From the NCBI GenBank assembly GCA_946480125.1, contig CAMLIY010000163.1, positions 1-7,136 of the forward strand: a stretch of 7,136 bases of DNA. Reading direction: 5' to 3'. Shown here piece by piece: positions 1 to 6,791 of this stretch. Below the pieces are notes generated by a model, which ran no database searches, was not told where the DNA came from, and saw nothing but the letters and a program-made list of their open reading frames with translations. Both the position numbers and the translations under genes were made by a program. How positions within the stretch are numbered: position 1 is the first letter of the stretch; each line of letters begins with the position of its first letter. The DNA comes from an uncultured Asticcacaulis sp. GTDB lineage: Bacteria > Pseudomonadota > Alphaproteobacteria > Caulobacterales > Caulobacteraceae.

Positions 1-661
1 CGGTGGCGATAACCGTCATCTTTTGCCCGTATTCGCTTTTAATCGAAGCGATCATATATTCGATCAGCCCGATATAGCCCCAGAAGATGCCGGACTGCAT
101 GGCGCTGACGGTATCCTTGCCGATTTTGCGCGCCGGCTTTTCGATAGCAATGCGTGGCAGCTTGGCGGCGGCCGAGTGCAACGCCTGAAGCGACAGGTTG
201 ATGCCTGGCGCGATAGCGCCGCCTTCGTAGTCACCCTCGGCTCCAACCACATCAAAAGTTGTCGCCGTACCCGAATCGATAATGATCAGCGGGCCGTCAT
301 AAGCGATATGGCCGCCGACGGCATTGACCAGCCGGTCAGCGCCGGCTTCGCGCGGCTTATCTATACGAATCTCGATGCCGAGATAGGTGTTTTCGCCGAT
401 GACATAGGGCTGGCGGTTAAAATAACGCTGCGCCAGCTTACGCAGATTGAACAGCGACTGCGGCACGACCGACGAAATGATGCAGTCATCGATCGCCTTG
501 AAATCAAGCCCCTGCATCTGCATCAACTGATAAAGCCAGGCAGCATATTCATCCGCCGTGCGCGTGCTTTCGGTGGCGACGCGCCATTGGGCAATCCATT
601 GCCCGCCATCATGGATGGCAAACAGGGTATTGGTATTGCCTTGCTCAATGGCCAGAAGCAT
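1..661 (-). CDS. coaX: Type III pantothenate kinase, N-terminal part; 3' end outside the window
   Basis: CoaX phosphorylates pantothenate with ATP to 4'-phosphopantothenate, the first committed step of coenzyme A synthesis, in the cytoplasm. It belongs to the ASKHA (actin/hexokinase-like) fold. The frame is open from the ATG at 661 to the left edge, 220 codons of a family of about 255-265. Visible motifs are the phosphate loop IEQGNTNT (5-12), [11 protein letters not shown] (107-117) whose D109 matches the catalytic aspartate of the family, [12 protein letters not shown] (128-139) and GGAIAPGI (147-154). The region [18 protein letters not shown] (186-203) is also typical. The start codon overlaps the birA stop as TAATG, and a GGAG lies ten bases upstream inside birA. 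The first motif has Glu where most family members have Asp (E6). The only uncertainty is the missing C-terminal end. Confidence 0.94.
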   Translation of the reverse strand, partial: MLLAIEQGNTNTLFAIHDGGQWIAQWRVATESTRTADEYAAWLYQLMQMQGLDFKAIDDCIISSVVPQSLFNLRKLAQRYFNRQPYVIGENTYLGIEIRIDKPREAGADRLVNAVGGHIAYDGPLIIIDSGTATTFDVVGAEGDYEGGAIAPGINLSLQALHSAAAKLPRIAIEKPARKIGKDTVSAMQSGIFWGYIGLIEYMIASIKSEYGQKMTVIAT

Positions 662-1407
662 TAAATCCGTTCTCCGTAGGTGATATCACCGCCGGTAACG
701 ATATGGACCTGACCATCGGCGGCTTCAACCTGCAGGCCGCCGAAATCATCCAGCCCCATGATATGGCCGGACAGCGACACACCATCCTGCATTACGTTGA
801 CAAGACGGTCCCGGCCATAGGCGCGTTTCAGCCATGCCTTGGCGATATCGCTAAAATCCTTACTGCGCCACAGGTCGAGTACGCCATCCAGATGACCATT
901 GAGCTTGTGCAGCAGCGCCACGGCGTCGAGGTTTTTGGCTTCGGGGCTGATTTCCTTGAGGGCGACGGTCAGATAGCCTTCCAGGATCGGCGCCACCCGC
1001 AGGTTCATGCCGATGCCGATGACCACGCCGAGATGACCTGGTTTTTCCGTGGCCTCGGTCTGGACCAAAATGCCGCACAACTTGCGCCCACGATGCAGGA
1101 TATCATTGGGCCATTTGATCCGCATCGATTGGTCGGTATCAGGGATAATCGGCCGTAGCATCTCGTAGACCGCGAGGGCTGTGACGAAGGACAGTTGCGG
1201 TACACGGCGGATATCGACTTCCATGACTTCCCAGCGGGAGGCCATGAAATTCCCCTTGGTGCCGACCCAGGACTTGCCGTGACGGCCTATGCCCTTGGTC
1301 TGCTCCTTGGCCAGTATCCAGCCCGGACCTGACCGACCTGCCCTCAGACGCGCCAGACTCAGGTCCTGGGTGGAGGAAATCGAATCGAAGATTTCGAAAT
1401 CGGCCAA
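661..1407 (-). CDS. birA: Biotin--[acetyl-CoA-carboxylase] ligase, single-function (no DNA-binding domain)
   Basis: This cytoplasmic enzyme activates biotin with ATP to biotinyl-5'-AMP and transfers biotin to a lysine of carboxyl-carrier proteins such as AccB. The product has 248 residues. The catalytic domain begins at the N-terminus: SSTQD (11-15), the adenylate-binding loop [13 protein letters not shown] (35-47), KWPND (98-102) whose lysine matches catalytic K183 of E. coli, KLCGIL (109-114) and GIGMN (131-135). A C-terminal SH3-like domain spans about 200-248. The N-terminal winged helix of E. coli BirA is absent, so this protein should not act as a biotin operon repressor. The start is TTG: the nuoN stop lies in frame only four codons upstream, and the next ATG (codon 55) would remove the biotin-binding motif. 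The loop departs from the consensus GRGRRGR at several positions. coaX overlaps the stop by one base. Confidence 0.93.
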   Translation of the reverse strand: MADFEIFDSISSTQDLSLARLRAGRSGPGWILAKEQTKGIGRHGKSWVGTKGNFMASRWEVMEVDIRRVPQLSFVTALAVYEMLRPIIPDTDQSMRIKWPNDILHRGRKLCGILVQTEATEKPGHLGVVIGIGMNLRVAPILEGYLTVALKEISPEAKNLDAVALLHKLNGHLDGVLDLWRSKDFSDIAKAWLKRAYGRDRLVNVMQDGVSLSGHIMGLDDFGGLQVEAADGQVHIVTGGDITYGERI

Positions 1408-1415
1408 TGAGAGTG

Positions 1416-1419
1416 CCTA
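1416..1419 (-). promoter_or_regulatory. Weak ribosome-binding sequence before the TTG start of birA
   Basis: The only Shine-Dalgarno-like bases upstream of birA are TAGG, which overlap the nuoN TAG stop and sit eight bases before the TTG start. Combined with the TTG codon this predicts weak initiation, probably dependent on ribosomes finishing nuoN. Low expression would suit biotin ligase, which is needed in small amounts, but that is inference. Confidence 0.4.
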
Positions 1420-2844
1420 ACTGCCGAAGCCCGAGGCCGCCGTTTGGGCCAGCGGATAGACATAGATCAGGAAGACGATCACGATCGGAAACGAGAAAGC
1501 CGCAGCCGCATACGCAATCCATTTGGTTTCGCGCGGCGCCTTATCTATCTCACCAGCCGGGGCATCGAACCACATCAGCTTGAGGATACGCAGGTAGTAG
1601 AAAGCAGCGACGACTGAAGCCACCAGACCGGCGGCGGCGAACCACCACAGATGCGCGGTAATGGCGGCGCCGAAGACGAAATACTTCGCCCAGAAACCAC
1701 CGAATGGCGGCATGCCAAGCACGGAGAGCGCCAATATGGTGAGCACAATGGTCATGGGCATATTGACCTTAGACAGGCCCGCCAGCTGATCGACCCGCGT
1801 GACAGGTACGCCCTTACGGCTGAGCGCCATCTGAACCGTAAACAGACCGAGCGTATCGACCATATAGAGCACGAAGAACATCAGAAGCGCCGGAATGCCG
1901 ACTGTGCCGGCAGCGACAGCCAGCAAGGCATACCCCATATTGGCGATCGACGAATAGGCCAGCAATCGCTTGATATCCTTCTGCATCAGACCGCCGAGGG
2001 CGCCGACGACGAACGACAGAACGGCGATGACCAGAAGCACTTGCTGCCATTGCCACGACTGATGCGCGAAGCCGGTTTGCAGCACGCGGGCCAGCAGGAC
2101 CATGGCGGCGAACTTGGGAGCGCCGGCAGCGAAGGCGACCACAGGCGTGGGCGCGCCTTCATAGACGTCAGGCGTCCACATATGGAAAGGCGCGGCGGAA
2201 ACTTTGAAGGCCAGGGCGGCGATAACGAACACCAGGCCGAAGATCAGACCGACATTGAGGTTCGTGGTGGCCGATTGCGCGATATCATGGAAATTCATCG
2301 AACCGGCGAAACCATAGACCAGCGAGGCGCCGTAAAGCAGCAGGCCGGACGACAGGGCGCCGAGCACGAAATATTTCAGGCCGGCCTCGGAGGATTTGGC
2401 GTCATCACGGCGGAAGGCCGCTAAAACGTACATAGCCAAAGATTGCATCTCCAGCCCGACATAGAGCGAGATAAGGTCTCCTGCTGAGACCATCAGGCTC
2501 ATACCGAGCGTAGCCAGCACGATCAGTATGGGGAATTCAAAACGGGCGCCGCCCACGCGATCGAAATAGCCCTGCCCCAGCACGATGATGAAAACGGCGG
2601 CGATATAGATGATGACCTTGGCAAACAAGGCGACGCCATCGACAACAAACGAATCGCCAAAAGCAGAGCCCTGGTGACCGAAGGCGGCGGCGAACGCTGC
2701 CGCGATCAGGGCAACGCCGCACAGGGCGCTGACCGAAATCATTCCCTTGTCACCACGGAAAGCGCCAAAAACGAGGATCAGCAAGGAAGCGATGGCGAGA
2801 ATCGTTTCTGGAAGCCCGAGGTGCAGAGCGAGATTGAAGTCCAT
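1417..2844 (-). CDS. nuoN: NADH-quinone oxidoreductase subunit N (ND2-like, antiporter-like proton-pumping subunit)
   Basis: NuoN is the antiporter-like subunit closest to the quinone-reducing end of the complex I membrane arm, next to NuoK. The product has 475 residues, the usual range for the bacterial family (485 in E. coli), with about 14 predicted helices. Proton-path residues align with E. coli NuoN: E132 in YVGLEMQSLAMYVL (E133), K214 in LAFKVSAAPFHMWTPDVYEG (K217), K244 in GAPKFAA (K247) and K387 in MPPFGGFWAKYFVF (K395). The motif DIKRLLAYSSIANMGY at 290-305 is also diagnostic. The ATG start is preceded by AAGGA (2856-2860, overlapping the nuoM stop) with eleven bases of spacing. The TAG stop lies in the same frame as birA, which begins nine bases later. 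nuoN is the last gene of the complex I block; the cotranscribed genes that follow are unrelated to respiration. Confidence 0.97.
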   Translation of the reverse strand: MDFNLALHLGLPETILAIASLLILVFGAFRGDKGMISVSALCGVALIAAAFAAAFGHQGSAFGDSFVVDGVALFAKVIIYIAAVFIIVLGQGYFDRVGGARFEFPILIVLATLGMSLMVSAGDLISLYVGLEMQSLAMYVLAAFRRDDAKSSEAGLKYFVLGALSSGLLLYGASLVYGFAGSMNFHDIAQSATTNLNVGLIFGLVFVIAALAFKVSAAPFHMWTPDVYEGAPTPVVAFAAGAPKFAAMVLLARVLQTGFAHQSWQWQQVLLVIAVLSFVVGALGGLMQKDIKRLLAYSSIANMGYALLAVAAGTVGIPALLMFFVLYMVDTLGLFTVQMALSRKGVPVTRVDQLAGLSKVNMPMTIVLTILALSVLGMPPFGGFWAKYFVFGAAITAHLWWFAAAGLVASVVAAFYYLRILKLMWFDAPAGEIDKAPRETKWIAYAAAAFSFPIVIVFLIYVYPLAQTAASGFGS

Positions 2845-2859
2845 AATATGTCTCGTCCT

Positions 2860-4374
2860 TTATCCGCCGATGATCGATTGATAGGTCGCAATGACCGCAT
2901 CGACGCTGGCAGTGGTAATGTCAAAAACGAAGGCCGGGTAAACGCCCAGCGCAATCGTGGCCAGGATCAGCGGTACAAACAGCGTAATTTCGCGGGCCGA
3001 CAGATCCGGATACTTCTTGAGGTCTTCATTGTGCACCTCACCGAACATCACGCGCTTATAGAGGGTCAGCGCGTAAACGGCAGAGAAAATCACGCCGGAG
3101 GTCGCCACGAAGGCCACCCAGGTGCCCCACTTGTAGGCGCCGGTCATGGTGGTGATTTCGCCTACAAAGCCGGAGGTGCCGGGCAAACCAACGTTTGCCA
3201 TGGTGAACAACAGGAAAACGAAGGCGTAGAGCGGCATCAGCTTGGTCAGGCCACCGTAGAAGGCAATTTCACGGGTGTGCCAGCGGTCATAGACGACGCC
3301 GACGCAGAGGAACAGCGCGCCGGAGATGACGCCGTGGCTGATCATCTGGTAGACCGCGCCCTGCATGCCCAATTGGTTGCCAGCGAAGATGCCCATGGTG
3401 ACAAAGCCCATATGGGCGACCGAAGAATAGGCGATCAGCTTCTTGATATCGGTCTGGCGGAAGGCGATCAGCGAGGTCACCACAATGGCTATGACCGACA
3501 AGGCCATGACCAGGGGCGCGAACATCTGCGACGCATAGGGGAACATTGGCAGGTTGAAACGGATGAAACCGTAGCCGCCGAGTTTCAGCAGGATACCGGC
3601 CAACATGACCGAGCCTGCCGTCGGTGCCTGAACGTGGGCGTCAGGCAGCCAGGTATGGACCGGCCACATCGGCATCTTGACGGCGAACGAGGCGAAGAAG
3701 GCGAACCACAGGAAGGGCTGGACTTCACGCGCGAAGGCGAAGTGAGACAGGGTCGGGATATCGGCCGTGCCGGCGACGCTCACCATGTACAACATGGCGG
3801 CCAGCATCAGGACGGAGCCCAAAAGTGTATAGAGGAAGAACTTGTAGGAGGCGTAGATACGATCCTTGCCACCCCAGATGCCGATGATCAGGAACATCGG
3901 TACCAGTCCGCCTTCGAAGAAGATGTAGAACAGGAACAGGTCGAGCGAGGTGAAGACACCGATGACCAGGGTTTCCAATGCCAGGAAGGCGATCATGTAT
4001 TCAGTGACGCGGTCCTTGATCGAATCCCATGACGCCAGGATACACAAAGGCATCAGGAAGGCGGTCAGGACGACGAACAGGATCGAGATGCCATCGACGC
4101 CCATATGGTAGGAAATCGGTCCAAACCACTGATAATGTTCTTCAAACTGGTAGCCGGGATTAGCGTGGTTGAAGCCGGCCAGCATGACGACCGACAAAGC
4201 CAGTGTAATCAGCGTGGTCCACAGGCTGATCCATTTGGCATTCTTCGCGATGACGGCTTCATCATCCTTGCGGGCCAGGGCGCGCAAAACGATGATCACC
4301 ACGGCGCCGAAAAGCGGCGCGAAGGTAATGAGGCTCAACAGGTTGGGGATAGCGGGTATCATTTTTAAATCCAT
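2860..4374 (-). CDS. nuoM: NADH-quinone oxidoreductase subunit M (ND4-like, antiporter-like proton-pumping subunit)
   Basis: NuoM is the middle antiporter-like subunit of the complex I membrane arm and pumps protons across the inner membrane. The product has 504 residues, close to the 509 of E. coli, with about 14 predicted helices. Residues known from E. coli to be essential are present: E154 in [14 protein letters not shown] (E144), K233 in [17 protein letters not shown] (K234), K264 in ILLKLGGYG (K265) and E406 in GFVGEITTM (E407). H240, K311/K312 in [10 protein letters not shown] and H347 in [12 protein letters not shown] also match the family. The gene begins six bases after nuoL. The chosen ATG at 4374 has GGGGAG directly abutting it. 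A second in-frame ATG at 4362 (starting MIPAIPNL) is twelve bases further on and could be the true start, which would shorten the protein by four residues. nuoN follows after fifteen bases. Confidence 0.97.
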   Translation of the reverse strand: MDLKMIPAIPNLLSLITFAPLFGAVVIIVLRALARKDDEAVIAKNAKWISLWTTLITLALSVVMLAGFNHANPGYQFEEHYQWFGPISYHMGVDGISILFVVLTAFLMPLCILASWDSIKDRVTEYMIAFLALETLVIGVFTSLDLFLFYIFFEGGLVPMFLIIGIWGGKDRIYASYKFFLYTLLGSVLMLAAMLYMVSVAGTADIPTLSHFAFAREVQPFLWFAFFASFAVKMPMWPVHTWLPDAHVQAPTAGSVMLAGILLKLGGYGFIRFNLPMFPYASQMFAPLVMALSVIAIVVTSLIAFRQTDIKKLIAYSSVAHMGFVTMGIFAGNQLGMQGAVYQMISHGVISGALFLCVGVVYDRWHTREIAFYGGLTKLMPLYAFVFLLFTMANVGLPGTSGFVGEITTMTGAYKWGTWVAFVATSGVIFSAVYALTLYKRVMFGEVHNEDLKKYPDLSAREITLFVPLILATIALGVYPAFVFDITTASVDAVIATYQSIIGG

Positions 4375-4382
4375 CTCCCCTT
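4375..4382 (-). promoter_or_regulatory. Ribosome-binding sequence of nuoM with ambiguous spacing
   Basis: Read on the minus strand, the sequence is AAGGGGAG, whose first two bases belong to the nuoL stop codon. It ends directly at the first nuoM ATG (4374) and lies twelve bases before a second in-frame ATG (4362). If the AAGG part pairs with 16S rRNA, the first ATG is four bases away, which is short. If the GGAG part pairs, the second ATG is twelve bases away, which is long. The site supports initiation of nuoM here but does not settle which ATG is used. Confidence 0.6.
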
Positions 4383-6474
4383 AGTGCGCCCAGAACAGGA
4401 CGTAGGACAGCAGCCCCACGACGCCGAGGAACATAGCGAATGCATAGTGATAAACATAACCGGTCTGGGTCTTGACCAGATTCTTGGCCGACTTCAATGC
4501 GGTCCAGGCGGCGCCATTGGGGCCCAGATTGTCGATGATCTTGATATCGAGCACTTTCCAGAAGACATCGCCCAGGAATTTGGTCAGCCTGACGAAGGTG
4601 GCCTGATATATCTCATCGAAATACCATTTATGGTACAGGAAGTTATAGATCGGGCCATCATTGGCGGCCAGTTTCTTCGGCAGGTTCGGCTTGGCGATAT
4701 AGTAGTACCAGGCCATGGCCATGCCGATCAGCGTCACAGCCAGCGGCGCCAGCTTGACCCACATATTTTCAATCTCATGGGCTTCGTGCATGACATGGTT
4801 GGTCGGCGCCGTGAAGATGGCGTGGCCCCAGAATGCGTGGGCGTGCTCACCGATAAAGTAAGGTGCGAAGGCGACGCCGGCGAAGACAGCACCAAACGCC
4901 AGCAGGCAGATCGGCACCAGCATCACCCACGGGCTTTCGTGCGGCTTATGATCATGGCCATGGCCGTGATGATCATCATGCGTGTGCCCATGGTCGGAAT
5001 CGCCGTGCGCATGTGCATCGGCAGGCTCTGAAGCATCATGCCCATCGATCACTTCATGATGGTGATCGTCGGCGGCATGCTCCCAGTGCTTTTTGCCGTG
5101 GAAGGTCATGGCGATCAGGCGCCATGAATAGAACGAGGTCAGCAGGGCAGCGGCGATACCCATGCAGAAGGCGAACATGCCCTGCGGGGTGTTATGGGCG
5201 GCCCAGGCGGATTCGATGATGGCATCCTTCGAGAAGAAGCCGGCGAAGCCGAACTGGGTTTCGGGTATGCCAAGGCCGGTGATGGCGATGGTGCCGATAG
5301 TCATAACGCCGTAGGTGATCGGCAGGAACTTCCACAGCCCCCCCATCTTGCGCATGTCCTGCTCATGGTGCATGCCGTGGATTACCGAACCGGCGCCGAG
5401 AAACAGCAGGGCCTTGAAGAAGGCGTGCGTGAACAGGTGGAACATGGCGGCCTGATAGGCCCCTACCCCCGCGGCGAAGAACATATAGCCCAGCTGTGAA
5501 CAGGTCGAATAAGCGATGACGCGCTTGATATCGTTTTGCGTGAAGCCGATCGAGGCGGCGAAGATAGCCGTGATGGCGCCGATATAGGCGACGATCATCT
5601 TGGCGACGGGCGCATATTCAAACAAAGGCGACAGCAGGCAGACCATATAGACACCGGCCGTAACCATGGTGGCGGCGTGGATCAGCGCTGAAACAGGCGT
5701 CGGGCCTTCCATGGCGTCCGGCAGCCAGGTGTGCAGGAAGAACTGCGCCGACTTGCCCATGGCGCCGATGAACAGGAAGAAGGCGGCGAGATCGAGCGCT
5801 GAGAACGACTGACCGAGGAATTCCCAGGTCTGGCCCTGATGTGCGGCGATCATGGGGAACAGTTCGTGGAAGTTGATCGTGCCGAACTGCCAGTAGACCG
5901 TCATGATGCCGAGGGCAAAACCGAAGTCACCGACGCGGTTGACGACAAACGCCTTGATGGCGGCGGAGGACGCACTGTCCTTCTGGAACCAGAAGCCGAT
6001 CAGCAGGTAGGACGCAAGCCCCACCCCTTCCCAGCCAAAGAACAGCTGCATGAAGTCAGCGGCCGTCACCAGCATCAGCATGGCGAAGGTGAACAGCGAC
6101 AGATAGGCAAAGAAGCGCGGGCGCGACGGATCTTCCGCCATATAGCCCCAGCTATAGAGGTGGACCAGCGACGACACCGAGGTGACGACGATCAGCATGG
6201 TCGATGACAGGGCATCGATACGAATTGACCACGCCGAATGGAAGGTGCCGATATTAATGAACGGCAACACCGAGACGGTGAAATCCTGCATCCCGCCCCA
6301 GGTATGCTGGATGAAGGTAAACCAGCTCAGGGCGCAGGCCAGGAAGAGTAAGCCGGTCGTGATGGCTTGCGACGGAATATTGCCGAGCCGGCGACCGAAA
6401 CCGCCAACGATCAGCGCACCAACGATGGGCGCGAAAACCGCGAGTGTCACCACTGTGGACATATCAGAAAGCAT
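4381..6474 (-). CDS. nuoL: NADH-quinone oxidoreductase subunit L (ND5-like, antiporter-like proton-pumping subunit)
   Basis: NuoL is the most distal antiporter-like subunit of the complex I membrane arm. It pumps protons and carries a long lateral helix that runs along NuoM and NuoN. The product is 697 residues, against about 613 in E. coli. The proton-path residues align with E. coli: E149 in GWEGVGL (E144), D183 in NRVGD (D178), K241 in GKSAQFFLHTWLPDA (K229), H266 in ALIHAATM (H254), H346/H350 and K354 in HLFTHAFFKA (K342), and K416 in FFSKDAII (K399). The C-terminal part contains YNFLYHKWYFDEIY and the predicted amphipathic lateral helix, followed by a final membrane helix (about 675-694). 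Most of the extra length is a histidine-rich loop (463-512). Translation probably starts at the ATG at 6474, with AAGGA eleven bases upstream overlapping the nuoK end. A second ATG at codon 5 is a less well-spaced alternative. Confidence 0.97.
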   Translation of the reverse strand: MLSDMSTVVTLAVFAPIVGALIVGGFGRRLGNIPSQAITTGLLFLACALSWFTFIQHTWGGMQDFTVSVLPFINIGTFHSAWSIRIDALSSTMLIVVTSVSSLVHLYSWGYMAEDPSRPRFFAYLSLFTFAMLMLVTAADFMQLFFGWEGVGLASYLLIGFWFQKDSASSAAIKAFVVNRVGDFGFALGIMTVYWQFGTINFHELFPMIAAHQGQTWEFLGQSFSALDLAAFFLFIGAMGKSAQFFLHTWLPDAMEGPTPVSALIHAATMVTAGVYMVCLLSPLFEYAPVAKMIVAYIGAITAIFAASIGFTQNDIKRVIAYSTCSQLGYMFFAAGVGAYQAAMFHLFTHAFFKALLFLGAGSVIHGMHHEQDMRKMGGLWKFLPITYGVMTIGTIAITGLGIPETQFGFAGFFSKDAIIESAWAAHNTPQGMFAFCMGIAAALLTSFYSWRLIAMTFHGKKHWEHAADDHHHEVIDGHDASEPADAHAHGDSDHGHTHDDHHGHGHDHKPHESPWVMLVPICLLAFGAVFAGVAFAPYFIGEHAHAFWGHAIFTAPTNHVMHEAHEIENMWVKLAPLAVTLIGMAMAWYYYIAKPNLPKKLAANDGPIYNFLYHKWYFDEIYQATFVRLTKFLGDVFWKVLDIKIIDNLGPNGAAWTALKSAKNLVKTQTGYVYHYAFAMFLGVVGLLSYVLFWAH
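4939..5088 (-). other. Histidine/aspartate-rich loop encoded within nuoL
   Basis: NuoL residues 463-512 contain 17 histidines and 13 acidic residues in 50 positions, with a core of alternating His/Asp/Gly such as HGHTHDDHHGHGHDH. The stretch lies between a predicted helix ending in the conserved WRLIAMTFHG and the next one starting at HESPWVML, so it is a hydrophilic loop insertion and does not disturb a membrane segment. By family topology (E. coli NuoL helices 13 and 14) it should face the cytoplasm. The DNA is a low-complexity run of CAT/CAC, GAT and GGC codons with internal near-repeats; for example, ATGATCAT occurs at 4948-4955 and again at 4969-4976. Composition suggests metal-ion binding or a flexible spacer, but the sequence alone does not show either. 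Confidence 0.85.
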
Positions 6475-6482
6475 GATGCTGC

Positions 6483-6791
6483 TTATCCTTTCATCATGCT
6501 GGCGTCATCGACGGCGATATCACCGCGATTACGGAAGAAGGTCACAAGAATGGCCAGCCCCACAGCGGCTTCGGCCGCGGCGACGGTCAGAACGAACATG
6601 GCCATGATCTGCCCCTGCACATTATGCAAATAGGCTGAGAAGGCCACGAAGTTGATATTGGTCGAAAGCAAAATCAGTTCAAGCGACATCAGTATGATGA
6701 TGATGTTGCGACGGTTGAGGAAAATACCCAGCACGCCAATAGTGAACAGGATAGCCGAAACCGTGAGGTAGTGGACGAGATCTATAGTCAT
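6483..6791 (-). CDS. nuoK: NADH-quinone oxidoreductase subunit K (ND4L-like)
   Basis: NuoK is the smallest membrane subunit of complex I and carries part of the proton route between the quinone site and the antiporter-like subunits. The product has 102 residues, the normal family length, with three predicted helices at about 5-25, 29-50 and 60-86. The two glutamates known to be important in E. coli NuoK (E36 and E72) correspond to E38 in MSLELI and E74 in [10 protein letters not shown]. The paired arginines of the first cytoplasmic loop are present at 27-28 (LNRRN). The motif NINFVAF and the stretch [11 protein letters not shown] are diagnostic for the ND4L family. The ATG start overlaps the nuoJ stop by four bases. 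An AAGG ribosome-binding sequence lies nine bases upstream, inside nuoJ. nuoL starts eight bases after the stop. Nothing looks abnormal. Confidence 0.97.
   Translation of the reverse strand: MTIDLVHYLTVSAILFTIGVLGIFLNRRNIIIILMSLELILLSTNINFVAFSAYLHNVQGQIMAMFVLTVAAAEAAVGLAILVTFFRNRGDIAVDDASMMKG

Noticed and set aside
23..664. Plus-strand open frame of 213 codons at the left edge
   Set aside because: The minus-strand frame here encodes CoaX with all its motifs and is open through the window edge; the plus-strand product shows no family features.
1005..1205. Minus-strand alternative frames inside birA, such as 860-1078 and 1005-1205
   Set aside because: These overlap the frame that carries all the biotin ligase motifs, and there is no sign of a frameshift in birA.
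1651..2424. Plus-strand open frame of 257 codons opposite nuoN
   Set aside because: Same composition of complemented membrane codons, no domain, and fully covered by the conserved NuoN frame.
2845..2859. Possible terminator or promoter in the longest intergenic gap (nuoM-nuoN)
   Set aside because: Fifteen bases hold only the remainder of the ribosome-binding sequence and its spacer; no hairpin or promoter can fit.
2674..4032. Long plus-strand open frame (452 codons) opposite nuoM and the start of nuoN
   Set aside because: It lies entirely antisense to two well-supported membrane-protein genes. Its translation is the Gln/His/Gly/Asp/Arg-rich product expected from the complement of GC-rich hydrophobic codons, with no recognisable domain.
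4384..5031. Plus-strand open frame of 215 codons opposite the 3' end of nuoL
   Set aside because: It is antisense to conserved NuoL C-terminal sequence, and the Met/Ile/Val/Arg pattern at its end is simply the complement of the His codon run.
4939..5088. The His-rich stretch as a separate metal-chaperone or zinc-transporter fragment fused into nuoL
   Set aside because: It has no domain beyond composition, and the conserved NuoL sequences on both sides (TFHG and HESPWVML) are continuous, so an expanded loop is the simpler reading.
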